A stretch of 35,182 nt of DNA from Alphaproteobacteria bacterium MarineAlpha6_Bin4 (GCA_002937775.1 PTKO01000009.1:1-35182); one strand, 5' to 3'; positions 10,161 through 17,497 are shown, counted from the first letter of the stretch. A program made the numbers and translations. The notes: generated by a model not told the origin, from the sequence alone.

Positions 10161-11852
10161 ATGGCAGAAAATAAAAAATATAAAAGCGATATTGAAATAG
10201 CTAGAGAAGCAAATCTTAATAATATTGTAGATATTGCTGAAAAAAAATTAAATATTTCAGAAAAATTTCTTGAACAATATGGACATTATAAGGCGAAATT
10301 GGGTTTTGATTATATAAAGACACTAGAAAAGAATAAAAATGGAAAATTAATATTAGTAACTGCAATTACCCCAACTCCTGCAGGCGAGGGTAAAACAACA
10401 ACGACTTTGGGTTTAGGAGATGCTTTGAGAAAAATAGGTAAAAATTCTTCCGTTTGTATTAGAGAACCAAGTTTAGGACCGTGTTTTGGAATGAAAGGAG
10501 GAGCTGCTGGTGGAGGCAAAGCACAAGCAGTCCCTATGGAAGATTTAAACTTACATTTTACAGGTGATTTTCATGCAATTAGTACAGCTCACAATTTATT
10601 ATCAGCAGCAATTGACAATCATATTAATTGGAGAAAGGACCCAATAATAGATGCTAGAAGAGTTAATTGGAAAAGAACTATGGATATGAATGATAGAGCT
10701 TTGAGACAAATAATTTGTAGTATTGGTGGCCCAGGAAATGGCTTTCCTAGAGAAGATGGTTTTAATATTACACCTGCTTCAGAAATTATGGCTATTTTTA
10801 CATTAGCTGATGACTTAAAGGATTTAGAACGAAGACTAGGTAACATACTTGTTGGTTATACTAGTGATAAAGAGCCTGTTCTTGCAAAAGACTTAAATGT
10901 AATAGGGTCTATGTTAGTTTTATTGAAGGATGCTATCAAACCAAATATTATTCAAAGTCTAGAGAATAATCCAGTTTTTGTTCACGGCGGTCCTTTTGGA
11001 AATATTGCTCACGGTTGTAATACAATTATTGCTACAAAAACTGCATTAAAAATATCAGATTACGTTGTAACTGAAGCAGGATTTGGGGCTGATTTAGGAG
11101 CTGAAAAATTTTTAGATATTAAATGTAGAAAAGCAAACCTAGCACCAGATGCAACAGTATTAGTCGCAACTATTAGAGCGTTAAAAATGCATGGAGGGGT
11201 GGATAAAGATAATCTAAACAAGGAAAATGTTGAAGCTGTAAAGAAAGGATCTGACAACTTACTTAAACATATTGAAAATTTAAAAAAATATGGTGTTCCC
11301 GTAGTTGTTGGAATAAACGCTTTTGTTTCTGACACAGATGCAGAAATGGATGTTGTTAGAAAAGTTTGTGAAAAAGTAGGAATTAAAGCTGTTACAAGTA
11401 AACACTGGGAATTTGGAGGTGACGGAGCTATTGATTTGGCAAATGAAGTCGTAGAAACATTGGATAAGACTAAATCAAATTTTAAAACTTTATATGATGA
11501 TAATTTATCATTAGAAGAAAAAATTAAAATAGTTTCTAACGAAATTTACGGAGCTAAAGAGCTAGAAATTAGCACAACTGCTAAAAAACAACTTGAAGAT
11601 CTTAAAGGAACTAATTACGAGAAATTCCCGGTATGTATTGCAAAAACACAATATAGTTTTACAGCTGATCCAGAAAATGGCGGGTTACCACAGGAGCATA
11701 ATTTACCTGTTAGAGAAATACGAGTTTCTGCAGGAGCAGAATTTGTTGTTGTTATTTGTGGAGATATTATGCTGATGCCTGGATTGCCAAAAAAACCTGC
11801 GGCTGAATCAATTTATATTGATGAAAAAGGTTTAATTCAGGGATTATTTTAA
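10161..11852 (+). CDS. fhs: Formate--tetrahydrofolate ligase
   Basis: This 563-residue ATP-dependent ligase makes 10-formyl-THF from formate and THF, allowing formate to enter one-carbon metabolism. The family P-loop [13 protein letters not shown] is at 70-82, followed by [22 protein letters not shown] (101-122, which wraps formyl phosphate and folate; key residues R101, P103, K112 and the Gly run), then [12 protein letters not shown] near 136-147. [14 protein letters not shown] and [13 protein letters not shown] follow mid-protein, and [13 protein letters not shown] is near the C terminus. The length is standard and the gene intact. Its TAA overlaps the ATG of the next gene by one base, implying co-transcription. 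Confidence 0.97.
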   Translation: MAENKKYKSDIEIAREANLNNIVDIAEKKLNISEKFLEQYGHYKAKLGFDYIKTLEKNKNGKLILVTAITPTPAGEGKTTTTLGLGDALRKIGKNSSVCIREPSLGPCFGMKGGAAGGGKAQAVPMEDLNLHFTGDFHAISTAHNLLSAAIDNHINWRKDPIIDARRVNWKRTMDMNDRALRQIICSIGGPGNGFPREDGFNITPASEIMAIFTLADDLKDLERRLGNILVGYTSDKEPVLAKDLNVIGSMLVLLKDAIKPNIIQSLENNPVFVHGGPFGNIAHGCNTIIATKTALKISDYVVTEAGFGADLGAEKFLDIKCRKANLAPDATVLVATIRALKMHGGVDKDNLNKENVEAVKKGSDNLLKHIENLKKYGVPVVVGINAFVSDTDAEMDVVRKVCEKVGIKAVTSKHWEFGGDGAIDLANEVVETLDKTKSNFKTLYDDNLSLEEKIKIVSNEIYGAKELEISTTAKKQLEDLKGTNYEKFPVCIAKTQYSFTADPENGGLPQEHNLPVREIRVSAGAEFVVVICGDIMLMPGLPKKPAAESIYIDEKGLIQGLF

Positions 11853-12490
11853 TGACAGACAACAATAAAGATTTTGATGAAAATAAAATTCAATATGAAA
11901 ATGTTTTTTCACTTCCTATTGTTCAATACCAAACCGTAAATACTGAAAAATTAAATGAAGAATTAAAAGAAATAATATTAAGAAAAGAAAAAGAAACACC
12001 AACCACTAATAAAAGCAATCAAGGCGGCTGGCAATCAGAAGGAGACTTTTTTCGTTGGGGAGGCGAAAGTATTGAAAAAGTATATAATTTATTTTTAAAG
12101 TTAATTGAGTCTTCAACTAAAAGGTTAGATTTTGTTGAAACCGTTCCAATGGATTTTCACATTTATGGGTGGGCTAATGTTAATAGGAAAGGACATTCTA
12201 ATATTGCACATATCCATCCCATGTCGACTTGGTCCGGAACTTATTATGTAGATTCCGGAGATGATCTTAATGAAGACAAATGCGGTTTGTTTGAGGCTTT
12301 TAATCCAAATTTATCACATTTAACCTCATTTTTCCCTGGATTATTACCTGGCGAACATTTAATTAAACCTAAAACAGGATTGATGAATTTATTTCCTAGT
12401 TATTTAAGACATGGTGTTAGAACATATTATGGTGAAAAACCAAGAATATGTGTGGCTATTAATGCTAGTATGAGAATAAAAGCACCATAA
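11852..12490 (+). CDS. 2-oxoglutarate/Fe(II)-dependent oxygenase-like protein
   Basis: This 212-residue protein resembles the small double-stranded beta-helix oxygenases of the 2OG-FeII_Oxy_5 type. The likely active-site segment is HIHPMSTWSGTYYVDSGDD at 120-138, with metal-ligand candidates H120 or H122 and an acidic residue after it. FPSYLRHGVR (181-190) supplies H187, and KPRICVAINA (196-205) supplies R198 for the 2-oxoglutarate carboxylate. It starts inside the fhs stop (TAATG), so it is made from the same message, though no metabolic link to folate is obvious. Substrate unknown. Related genes occur in marine phage and SAR11-type genomes; that is recollection, not tested here. Confidence 0.72.
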   Translation: MTDNNKDFDENKIQYENVFSLPIVQYQTVNTEKLNEELKEIILRKEKETPTTNKSNQGGWQSEGDFFRWGGESIEKVYNLFLKLIESSTKRLDFVETVPMDFHIYGWANVNRKGHSNIAHIHPMSTWSGTYYVDSGDDLNEDKCGLFEAFNPNLSHLTSFFPGLLPGEHLIKPKTGLMNLFPSYLRHGVRTYYGEKPRICVAINASMRIKAP

Positions 12491-12495
12491 AATTT

Positions 12496-13602
12496 CTAAA
12501 AATTTTTATATAATTTATTTAAATCATTAACAGTATTATCAATATGAAAGTTTTTTTTTATAAGATTCCTTCCTTCTTTTCCCATAGCTAATCTAATTTT
12601 TTTATTTTCTAACATTTTCTTCATTGCAAAAAACAACTCATCTGAATTTTTTGGTTTTACAAGAATACCATTTTTTCCATTTACAACTACATCTCTACAA
12701 CCTGTAACATCCGTTGTTATTATTGGTTTTCCAAAAGCTGAAGCTTCTAACAAACCTTTGGGTAAACCTTCTCTATATGATGGAAGAATAGCAACGTGAG
12801 TTTTTTTGTATAATTCATGCATATTATCAACGTGTCCCAAATATTTAAAAAAACCTAATGCTTCCCAAGATTTAACTTTATCATAAGATATAGACGAGGG
12901 ATTTTCTGTGTCGATTTTTCCAGCAATTAATAATTCGAACTTTTTAGAAATTTTTCTCAATTTTATTGAAGCATCAATTAATTCCAAAATACCTTTGTCT
13001 TTTAATATTCTAGAAGCAAATAAAAAAATTATTTTTCCTTTAGGTTCTTTCAAGCAATTATATTTTTTTAAGTCTATGCCCGAAGTTGTATTGAAATGTA
13101 ACTTACTTTTTTTTATCCAGATTTTTTTTCTAAAAAAAATATAATCATCTTTATTTTGTACTAGAACTTTAGAGTTTTTAAAAATTAACGTTAGCCTTAG
13201 AAGATTAATGATTAAAAATTTTAGTAGTAAATTACCGGAAATAAATACACTACCTAAGCCTATAATGGAGTTGAAAGTTTTTTTTACCCCTGCAATTTTT
13301 GCTGAAATATTTCCATGAACTATTTGTCTTAACCCAAAATTATGAACAATATCAGGATTTACTTTCTTAAAGATTTTAATTAATTTAAATATTGTTCTAA
13401 AAGATTTCCTAAAATTTAGACTGCCACGTTCAATTTTAATATGTACGACGTCAATATTCTTTTTTTCAATTAATTTTTTATAATGAGTAACATTGGTAAC
13501 CAATGTTATTTTGTAACCTTTTTTTTGGATTTTTTTTGCGATCTCTATTCGATGGTTTAAAAAAGCCCAATCTTCTGATATAAAATAAATAACTTTCTTC
13601 AT
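12496..13602 (-). CDS. Glycosyltransferase family 4 (GT-B fold)
   Basis: This 368-residue protein looks like a GT4 retaining glycosyltransferase. The N-terminal half starts MKKVIYFISEDWAFLNHRIEIA, shown here only for its start (the first strand with F13/L15/H17), and contains DIVHNFGLRQIVHG. The C-terminal Rossmann half begins at IIFLFASRILKDKGILELIDA, with the donor-binding region after it. SYREGLPKGLLEASAFGKPII has the two glutamates of the EX7E motif (E of REG and E of LEA), and TDVTGCRDVV follows. No other sugar-polymer gene is adjacent, so the acceptor is unknown; cell-surface polysaccharide or lipid-linked sugar work is the usual role. It may be an independently acquired gene in an otherwise conserved region. 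Confidence 0.8.
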   Translation of the reverse strand: MKKVIYFISEDWAFLNHRIEIAKKIQKKGYKITLVTNVTHYKKLIEKKNIDVVHIKIERGSLNFRKSFRTIFKLIKIFKKVNPDIVHNFGLRQIVHGNISAKIAGVKKTFNSIIGLGSVFISGNLLLKFLIINLLRLTLIFKNSKVLVQNKDDYIFFRKKIWIKKSKLHFNTTSGIDLKKYNCLKEPKGKIIFLFASRILKDKGILELIDASIKLRKISKKFELLIAGKIDTENPSSISYDKVKSWEALGFFKYLGHVDNMHELYKKTHVAILPSYREGLPKGLLEASAFGKPIITTDVTGCRDVVVNGKNGILVKPKNSDELFFAMKKMLENKKIRLAMGKEGRNLIKKNFHIDNTVNDLNKLYKNF

Positions 13603-13656
13603 TTTAAGAATGCTATTTATTTGATAATTAAATATTAAAAAATCAAACTATTTTAT

Positions 13657-13929
13657 TTATTTATCTTCATCGGTAAGAGGCACGTCAACTAAATTAGGCA
13701 AAACAGGAATTGATATTTCTTCTGCAAATTCAATTGTTTCAATTTCTGCCTTTATTATTTCACCTTCTTCAATATAAGCTTTACTTGCACCAATGAAATT
13801 ATCTTTTTGCATCCATCTTGTACCTGGAAATTCTAATTCTTCGTATTGTTTTGATATTGCCAATTGTCCAATAGATAGAATGAAAAAGAAAAGAATAGCG
13901 TATATAGGATATATTAGTTTATTTTTCAT
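13657..13929 (-). CDS. Small secreted or membrane-anchored protein, ECF-promoter associated
   Basis: I do not recognise this 90-residue protein. Residues 1-26 form a hydrophobic segment ending AIS, which reads as a signal peptide or single N-terminal anchor. The rest is acidic (many Glu, ending LTDEDK) with GTRWMQKDNFIGASKAYIEEGE in its middle (the W/Q and GAS residues are the most distinctive). It has no cysteines after the leader and no enzyme motif. It is the last gene on this strand after the sigma/anti-sigma pair. The promoter pattern GCAAT-N16-CGTT ends only 9 bases before its ATG, so its mRNA would be leaderless or nearly so. Its role is inferred only as an output or sensor part of that ECF system. 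Confidence 0.6.
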   Translation of the reverse strand: MKNKLIYPIYAILFFFILSIGQLAISKQYEELEFPGTRWMQKDNFIGASKAYIEEGEIIKAEIETIEFAEEISIPVLPNLVDVPLTDEDK

Positions 13930-13938
13930 ATTATTAAT

Positions 13939-13963
13939 AACGCAATACCTTAAATTTTATTGC
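13939..13963 (-). promoter_or_regulatory. Predicted ECF-sigma promoter before the small secreted protein gene
   Basis: On the minus strand the element reads GCAAT, 16 bases, CGTT. The -35-like part is at 13959-13963 and the -10-like part at 13939-13942. It shares TTGCAATAAAA and the exact spacing with the element before the sigma factor gene (15009-15033). The architecture matches known ECF promoters such as EcfG-type GGAAC-N16/17-CGTT. A start site about 8 bases beyond CGTT falls almost on the ATG at 13929. Confidence 0.6.
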
Positions 13964-13972
13964 AAAAAATAA

Positions 13973-14383
13973 CTATTTTTTTTTATTTAAAATTAGAAAT
14001 ATGATTAGAATTAAAAGAAAAATTATTAAAAAATTAAAATAATTTGAAGTATTTTGTGACAAAAGGGCAGTATTAGGTGAAATAAAGAGCCAACTACCTG
14101 TAATAAAAGCAGTAAAACCCGCTGCTATTTTGTAAAAATTATTGTTAAATTTATCTTTTTTAATTTTATTAACATTAGAAATCTTTTGATACAATTCTTT
14201 AGGCATTTTAATTTTTTTATTTTCTTCAGCTTCTTGTTTAAGAATAGATTTAAATTTCTTTAGACTATCAACTCTTAAATTTACATCTTTGTTATTATTT
14301 ATTAAATATTTTATTTTTTTTCTTTCAGATTCAGAAAGATCATTATTTATAAACCTAACTAATTTACTATCATCAATTATCAT
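13973..14383 (-). CDS. Putative membrane anti-sigma factor
   Basis: This 136-residue protein overlaps the end of the ECF sigma gene by 11 bases, the usual arrangement for a cognate anti-sigma factor. Residues 4-50 (DSKLVRFINNDLSESERKKI and the helix after it) match the N-terminal helical 'L-x-x-Y/F-x-x-G/N-E/D-L' domain of RsiW-like anti-sigma factors. It lacks the HxxxCxxC zinc motif and has no cysteine at all. Two hydrophobic segments follow, about 84-103 and 115-133, separated by a short polar loop near SPNTALLSQNTSN, so the protein is probably membrane-bound with its N terminus in the cytoplasm. The function is inferred from context plus fold resemblance. Confidence 0.72.
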   Translation of the reverse strand: MIIDDSKLVRFINNDLSESERKKIKYLINNNKDVNLRVDSLKKFKSILKQEAEENKKIKMPKELYQKISNVNKIKKDKFNNNFYKIAAGFTAFITGSWLFISPNTALLSQNTSNYFNFLIIFLLILIIFLILNKKK

Positions 14384-14975
14384 TATTAATTTCCTTATAT
14401 TCTAGAACGTTATTTTTATTTAATTCTTGCCTTATTTTTTTTAAGTTTCTATTTATTCTACTACCTATAGTCCCTTGAGAGATTTTAAGTTTTTTGGCTA
14501 CTTCAGAATATTTATAATTTTCAATCATTATTAAAGTAAAAATTTCTCTATCTTCTTGAGATAGTATATTGTCCATTATTTTTAAAATTTCTTTAGCGTC
14601 CATATTTGATGCAAATGGATCTGTTAAAACATCTTCAGTATTGCTAAGCTTTTGAGATTTATATTCATCAAAACTAATTATTTCTTTATTATCAATATAT
14701 TTGTTTTCAGAAATTATCTCTGGAGTTCTTTTTTTTTTTCTATATTTATCTATATATATATTTGTAACGATTAATTTTAAATATCCCAAAATATTAGTAC
14801 CTACTTTATAATTGCTTCTTCCTTTATCATAAGAATTAAAGAATCTTAAATATGCCTGAGAAACTAAATCTTCTGCATCGTGATGATTTGGTGTAAATTT
14901 AAATTTAGTATAATTTAACAGTTCTCCGTAGCATTTTTTTGCTTCTTCTCTAATTAAATCTATTTTTTTTCTCAC
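14373..14975 (-). CDS. ECF-family RNA polymerase sigma factor
   Basis: This 200-residue sigma-70-family protein has only regions 2 and 4. Region 2 spans about 13-82: HHDAEDLVSQAYLRFF at 31-46, then NILGYLKLIVTNIYIDKYRK near 61-80, the -10 recognition helix. Region 4 spans about 128-186: LSQEDREIFTLIMIEN, then a helix-turn-helix YSEVAKKLKISQGTIGSRI (156-174). The start is a GTG at 14975; an in-frame stop lies five codons upstream and no ATG is available, although GGGGAG is unusually close (2 bases). The next gene is a membrane anti-sigma factor, overlapping by 11 bases. A matching ECF-type promoter upstream suggests autoregulation. The ECF subgroup is not assigned. Confidence 0.92.
   Translation of the reverse strand: MRKKIDLIREEAKKCYGELLNYTKFKFTPNHHDAEDLVSQAYLRFFNSYDKGRSNYKVGTNILGYLKLIVTNIYIDKYRKKKRTPEIISENKYIDNKEIISFDEYKSQKLSNTEDVLTDPFASNMDAKEILKIMDNILSQEDREIFTLIMIENYKYSEVAKKLKISQGTIGSRINRNLKKIRQELNKNNVLEYKEINNDN
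14406..14430 (-). promoter_or_regulatory. Weak ECF-like promoter copy before the anti-sigma gene
   Basis: Inside the 3' end of the sigma gene the minus strand reads GCAAG, 16 bases, CGTT. This differs from the two strong copies only at the last base of the -35 part. The CGTT is 22 bases before the anti-sigma ATG (14383), a natural promoter distance. It could give extra anti-sigma transcript, but may be chance. Confidence 0.3.
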
Positions 14976-15008
14976 ATCTCCCCACTTTTATTATAAACTA
15001 ATTAATAA

Positions 15009-15033
15009 AACGAATATTTGTTACTTTTATTGC
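15009..15033 (-). promoter_or_regulatory. Predicted autoregulatory ECF promoter of the sigma factor gene
   Basis: On the minus strand, GCAAT (15029-15033), 16 bases, CGTT (15009-15012). The element lies in the 65-base gap between the protease gene and the sigma gene and would start transcription near 15001, giving a leader of about 25 bases before the GTG. It shares TTGCAATAAAA and the spacing with the element at 13939-13963. ECF sigma genes are commonly autoregulated, which fits. Confidence 0.6.
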
Positions 15034-15040
15034 AATTTAT

Positions 15041-16264
15041 TTAATCACATTTCAAAGGAATAGTGTTTTTTTTCACTTCATTAATAATTTGCTCTTTGGT
15101 TTTTTTCTTTGATTTATCAAAACTAAGATATTCAATATTATGTTCATCTAAAAAGCTTTTAATTGTATAAATAGAGGTTGCCATATACAAACCTTCTGAT
15201 GATGTACTATAACGCAACAAGTCTAGAATTTTTTTTTTTAGCGAATCTTTTCCGTAGACAGTACCTACCATTAGACCATTCTCATTAATAACAGGGCTAC
15301 CGCTTGAACCTGGATACAAATTACTAATTGGTTGTATAATAATTTTTCTTCTATCATTTTTCCTAGTTTTTAATGATTTAATCACACCTTCAGTTTCATC
15401 ATATTTATTTAGAATTGTTTGTCTAGGATACCCAAATATATAAATTTTTTCATCTTCAAGTATTCTTTTAGCCAAATTTACAGGAATAAATGTATTTCTT
15501 TTAATCTCATCACTTTCAAGAATTGCAAGATCATCTTCTTCATCTATTTCATAAAGGCGTAAGCTTAAGTTGTCTTTATATATATTGGATCTAATTTTTT
15601 TACAATTCTTTGCAAAATGAGCTGATGTTAAAACAAATAAATTGTTTTTTTTTCCAATCCAAACTCCAGTTCCATACTTAGATGATTTTCCTATTTCAAT
15701 ATTTTTGTTATTATTTTTATTAGCAATTGCATTTGCTAACATATCGTTTAGTTTTAACCACTCTTCAAATTCACTTGGTTCTTCTATAGGCAGACTTTCT
15801 TTTTCTTGAAATTGTTTTATTGCTGTAAAAGTTTCAATTCCAGGTATATCGTCTCTCTTAATAGGATAACCTAAATCAAACAATTTTTCTTGAACACTTT
15901 TTACGATTAATTCATTCTCAATTTCTAAAGTAGAATTTTTTTGAGCACACATTTCAGAGCCTTTATCAGAACAATATTTGTACCAAAATTTTGCTTTATT
16001 TAATCTTTGTTCTTTAGTTAAATTTTTTTCTGCTAATCCTTTTTCTAGCATCCTTCCTATTTCAAGCATGCACATAAAATGTTCTTTATTACATTTACCA
16101 CCAGAAGTGCATTCATTTGTACATTCGTTGTACCTTTGGTAGGCTTCGGCATATTCTTTATTGTCGAAATGCTCTTTTGCAGTTTCATAATCAATAGAAG
16201 TTAATTTTTTATTAAAAAAAAATATTAGTAAAATAGGGAATAAAAATTTTAATAAGAATTTCAC
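15041..16264 (-). CDS. Secreted trypsin-like serine protease with repeat and PG-binding-like domains
   Basis: This 407-residue protein starts with a signal peptide (about 1-23). Residues 25-110 look like Sel1/TPR helical repeats and contain several cysteines (C48, C52, C58, C65, C98, C106), so disulfides are likely after export. Residues 122-160 resemble a peptidoglycan-binding repeat (VQEKLFDLGYPIKRDDIPGI, then TAIKQFQ). Residues 196-345 are a chymotrypsin-fold protease with the triad H216 (TSAHF), D245 (EDDLAIL) and S321 (PGSSGSPVI). It lies directly upstream of the ECF sigma and anti-sigma genes on the same strand. Context suggests it may sense envelope damage or cleave the membrane anti-sigma factor, by analogy with DegS, but there is no PDZ domain, so this is speculation. 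Confidence 0.85.
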   Translation of the reverse strand: MKFLLKFLFPILLIFFFNKKLTSIDYETAKEHFDNKEYAEAYQRYNECTNECTSGGKCNKEHFMCMLEIGRMLEKGLAEKNLTKEQRLNKAKFWYKYCSDKGSEMCAQKNSTLEIENELIVKSVQEKLFDLGYPIKRDDIPGIETFTAIKQFQEKESLPIEEPSEFEEWLKLNDMLANAIANKNNNKNIEIGKSSKYGTGVWIGKKNNLFVLTSAHFAKNCKKIRSNIYKDNLSLRLYEIDEEDDLAILESDEIKRNTFIPVNLAKRILEDEKIYIFGYPRQTILNKYDETEGVIKSLKTRKNDRRKIIIQPISNLYPGSSGSPVINENGLMVGTVYGKDSLKKKILDLLRYSTSSEGLYMATSIYTIKSFLDEHNIEYLSFDKSKKKTKEQIINEVKKNTIPLKCD

Positions 16265-16324
16265 AGTTAAATAATTAATATCAAATATATTTTATACATT
16301 AAATAATAATTTTTGTTTAAATTT

Positions 16325-16349
16325 GGAACAAATTTATCTAATTTTCGTT
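16325..16349 (+). promoter_or_regulatory. Predicted ECF promoter facing a hairpin RNA candidate
   Basis: On the plus strand, GGAAC (16325-16329), 16 bases, CGTT (16346-16349). This is an exact match to the GGAAC-N16-CGTT form described for alphaproteobacterial EcfG promoters, and a close relative of the two GCAAT-N16-CGTT sites at 13939 and 15009. It points away from the protease gene. No protein gene starts downstream on this strand; transcription from about 16357 would run through the hairpin at 16375-16422 and then antisense to the 3' end of the iron-binding protein gene. Confidence 0.5.
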
Positions 16350-16356
16350 AATTTTA

Positions 16357-16425
16357 TATAGATTTCTATAAATCAAGTAAGGAGTCACTCAATCTCCCTC
16401 AATTAATTTTGGCTCCTTACTTAAA
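16357..16425 (+). ncRNA. Candidate small RNA or structured element with an exposed CUCCCUC loop
   Basis: Downstream of the predicted ECF promoter, the sequence contains a small hairpin, GATTT/AAATC at 16361-16374. It is followed by a long one: AAGTAAGGAG at 16375-16384 pairs perfectly with CTCCTTACTT at 16413-16422, extended by one G-U and one G-C pair. The 24-base loop carries TCTCCCTC, an anti-Shine-Dalgarno-like stretch of the kind seen in regulatory loops of several alphaproteobacterial small RNAs. The 3' flank is A-rich on this strand with no U-run, so an ordinary intrinsic terminator is not evident on either strand. It could instead be a 3' structure of the iron-binding protein mRNA. 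The 5' and 3' limits are estimates. Confidence 0.35.
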
Positions 16426-16434
16426 AAATAGATT

Positions 16435-17478
16435 TTATCGCCACCCGTGTTTTGAGGATAATTTTATACTTTTATTAATTTCTTTTCCAATTTCTTCTAA
16501 ATTTAAATCATACGCTTTAAATTCCCCAAATTTAGTAACAATTTTTGATGGTTTAACGTCATTTCTAATAGAATATTCGTTTATTTTTTTTGTATAAATC
16601 TCTTGCCCTATTTTTGAAGATAAAAATTCTAAGAATAAAACAGCATTCTTATAATTTTTTGTATATTTTATTATTCCAGCACCGCTTAAATTGATATGAG
16701 CACCAAAAGTGTTTTGATTTGGCCAAAATACAGCAACTTTTTTTGCTGCTTTTCTATCTTTCTCATTTTTACTTACAAGCATATTTGCTAAATAATAAGT
16801 ATTTGCTACTGTAATATCGCATTGCCCTGATGCAATTGCTCTAATTTGGTCTCTATCACCTCCAGAGGGTTTTCTAGAAAAATTTTTAACTAATTCCCTG
16901 ATCCATTTTTCAGTTTTTTTTTCACCTAAATTTAAAATCATATAAGAAATTAATGATTGATTATAAACATTATTAGAAGATCTCATACATATCTTGCTTT
17001 TCCAAATTTCATCAGAAAGACTTTCGTAATTATTTAATTTATTTACATTTACTCTTTCATTAGAATATATTATTGGTCGAGATCTTACAGATAATCCAAA
17101 CCAATCATTTTCTTTACTTCTGAATTTTAAAGGTATATTTTTTTCAAGTATTTCTGAATCTACTTTTCTAAATAAATTATTTTTTTTTGCTCTTGTTAGT
17201 CTTGCTACATCTGTGGTAAGTAGAATATCAGCCTTAGTATTTACTCCTTCTAATTTTAATCTTTCAATAAATGCGTCTTCTTTGCCAGTTATAATGTTAA
17301 TTTTTATTTCTTTATTATTTTTTTTAAATTCATTAATTAATGGTTCTATTAAAAAGCTTTTTCTTCCAGAATATATATTAAGTTCATTAGTTGTTTTTGA
17401 TTCTAGAACTAATGAATTAAATAAAATTAGAAAAGTTATAACTATAAAACTAAAAAAACAAATCTTATTTATATTCAT
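16435..17478 (-). CDS. Fe(3+) ABC transporter substrate-binding protein (FutA/FbpA family)
   Basis: This is a 347-residue periplasmic ferric-iron-binding protein. Residues 1-28 form a signal peptide. LNIYSGRKSFLIEPLINEF (33-51) is the usual first strand of the family. SGGDRDQIRAIASGQCDITV (206-224 region) leads to VANTYYLANM, with the tandem tyrosines Y228/Y229 that bind iron. FGAHINLSGAGII and FLEFLSSKIGQEI near the C terminus are also typical. The promoter region holds a perfect Fur box, which strongly supports an iron role. No permease or ATPase gene is adjacent, unlike the usual three-gene transporter operon, so its partners must be encoded elsewhere. Confidence 0.9.
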   Translation of the reverse strand: MNINKICFFSFIVITFLILFNSLVLESKTTNELNIYSGRKSFLIEPLINEFKKNNKEIKINIITGKEDAFIERLKLEGVNTKADILLTTDVARLTRAKKNNLFRKVDSEILEKNIPLKFRSKENDWFGLSVRSRPIIYSNERVNVNKLNNYESLSDEIWKSKICMRSSNNVYNQSLISYMILNLGEKKTEKWIRELVKNFSRKPSGGDRDQIRAIASGQCDITVANTYYLANMLVSKNEKDRKAAKKVAVFWPNQNTFGAHINLSGAGIIKYTKNYKNAVLFLEFLSSKIGQEIYTKKINEYSIRNDVKPSKIVTKFGEFKAYDLNLEEIGKEINKSIKLSSKHGWR

Positions 17479-17497
17479 TTTAATATTTGAATTTATT

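Noticed and set aside
13973-14383. NepR, the general-stress anti-sigma factor
   Set aside because: NepR is a soluble protein of about 60 residues accompanied by PhyR; this one is longer, has two membrane helices, and no PhyR-like gene is nearby.
16375-16422. The 10-12 bp hairpin as a simple intrinsic terminator
   Set aside because: The loop is long and neither strand has a U-run directly after the stem, so I list it as a structured RNA candidate instead.
16409-16597. A 62-codon plus-strand frame antisense to the iron-binding protein gene
   Set aside because: Starts with TTG inside the hairpin arm region, has no family features and mirrors a well-supported gene.
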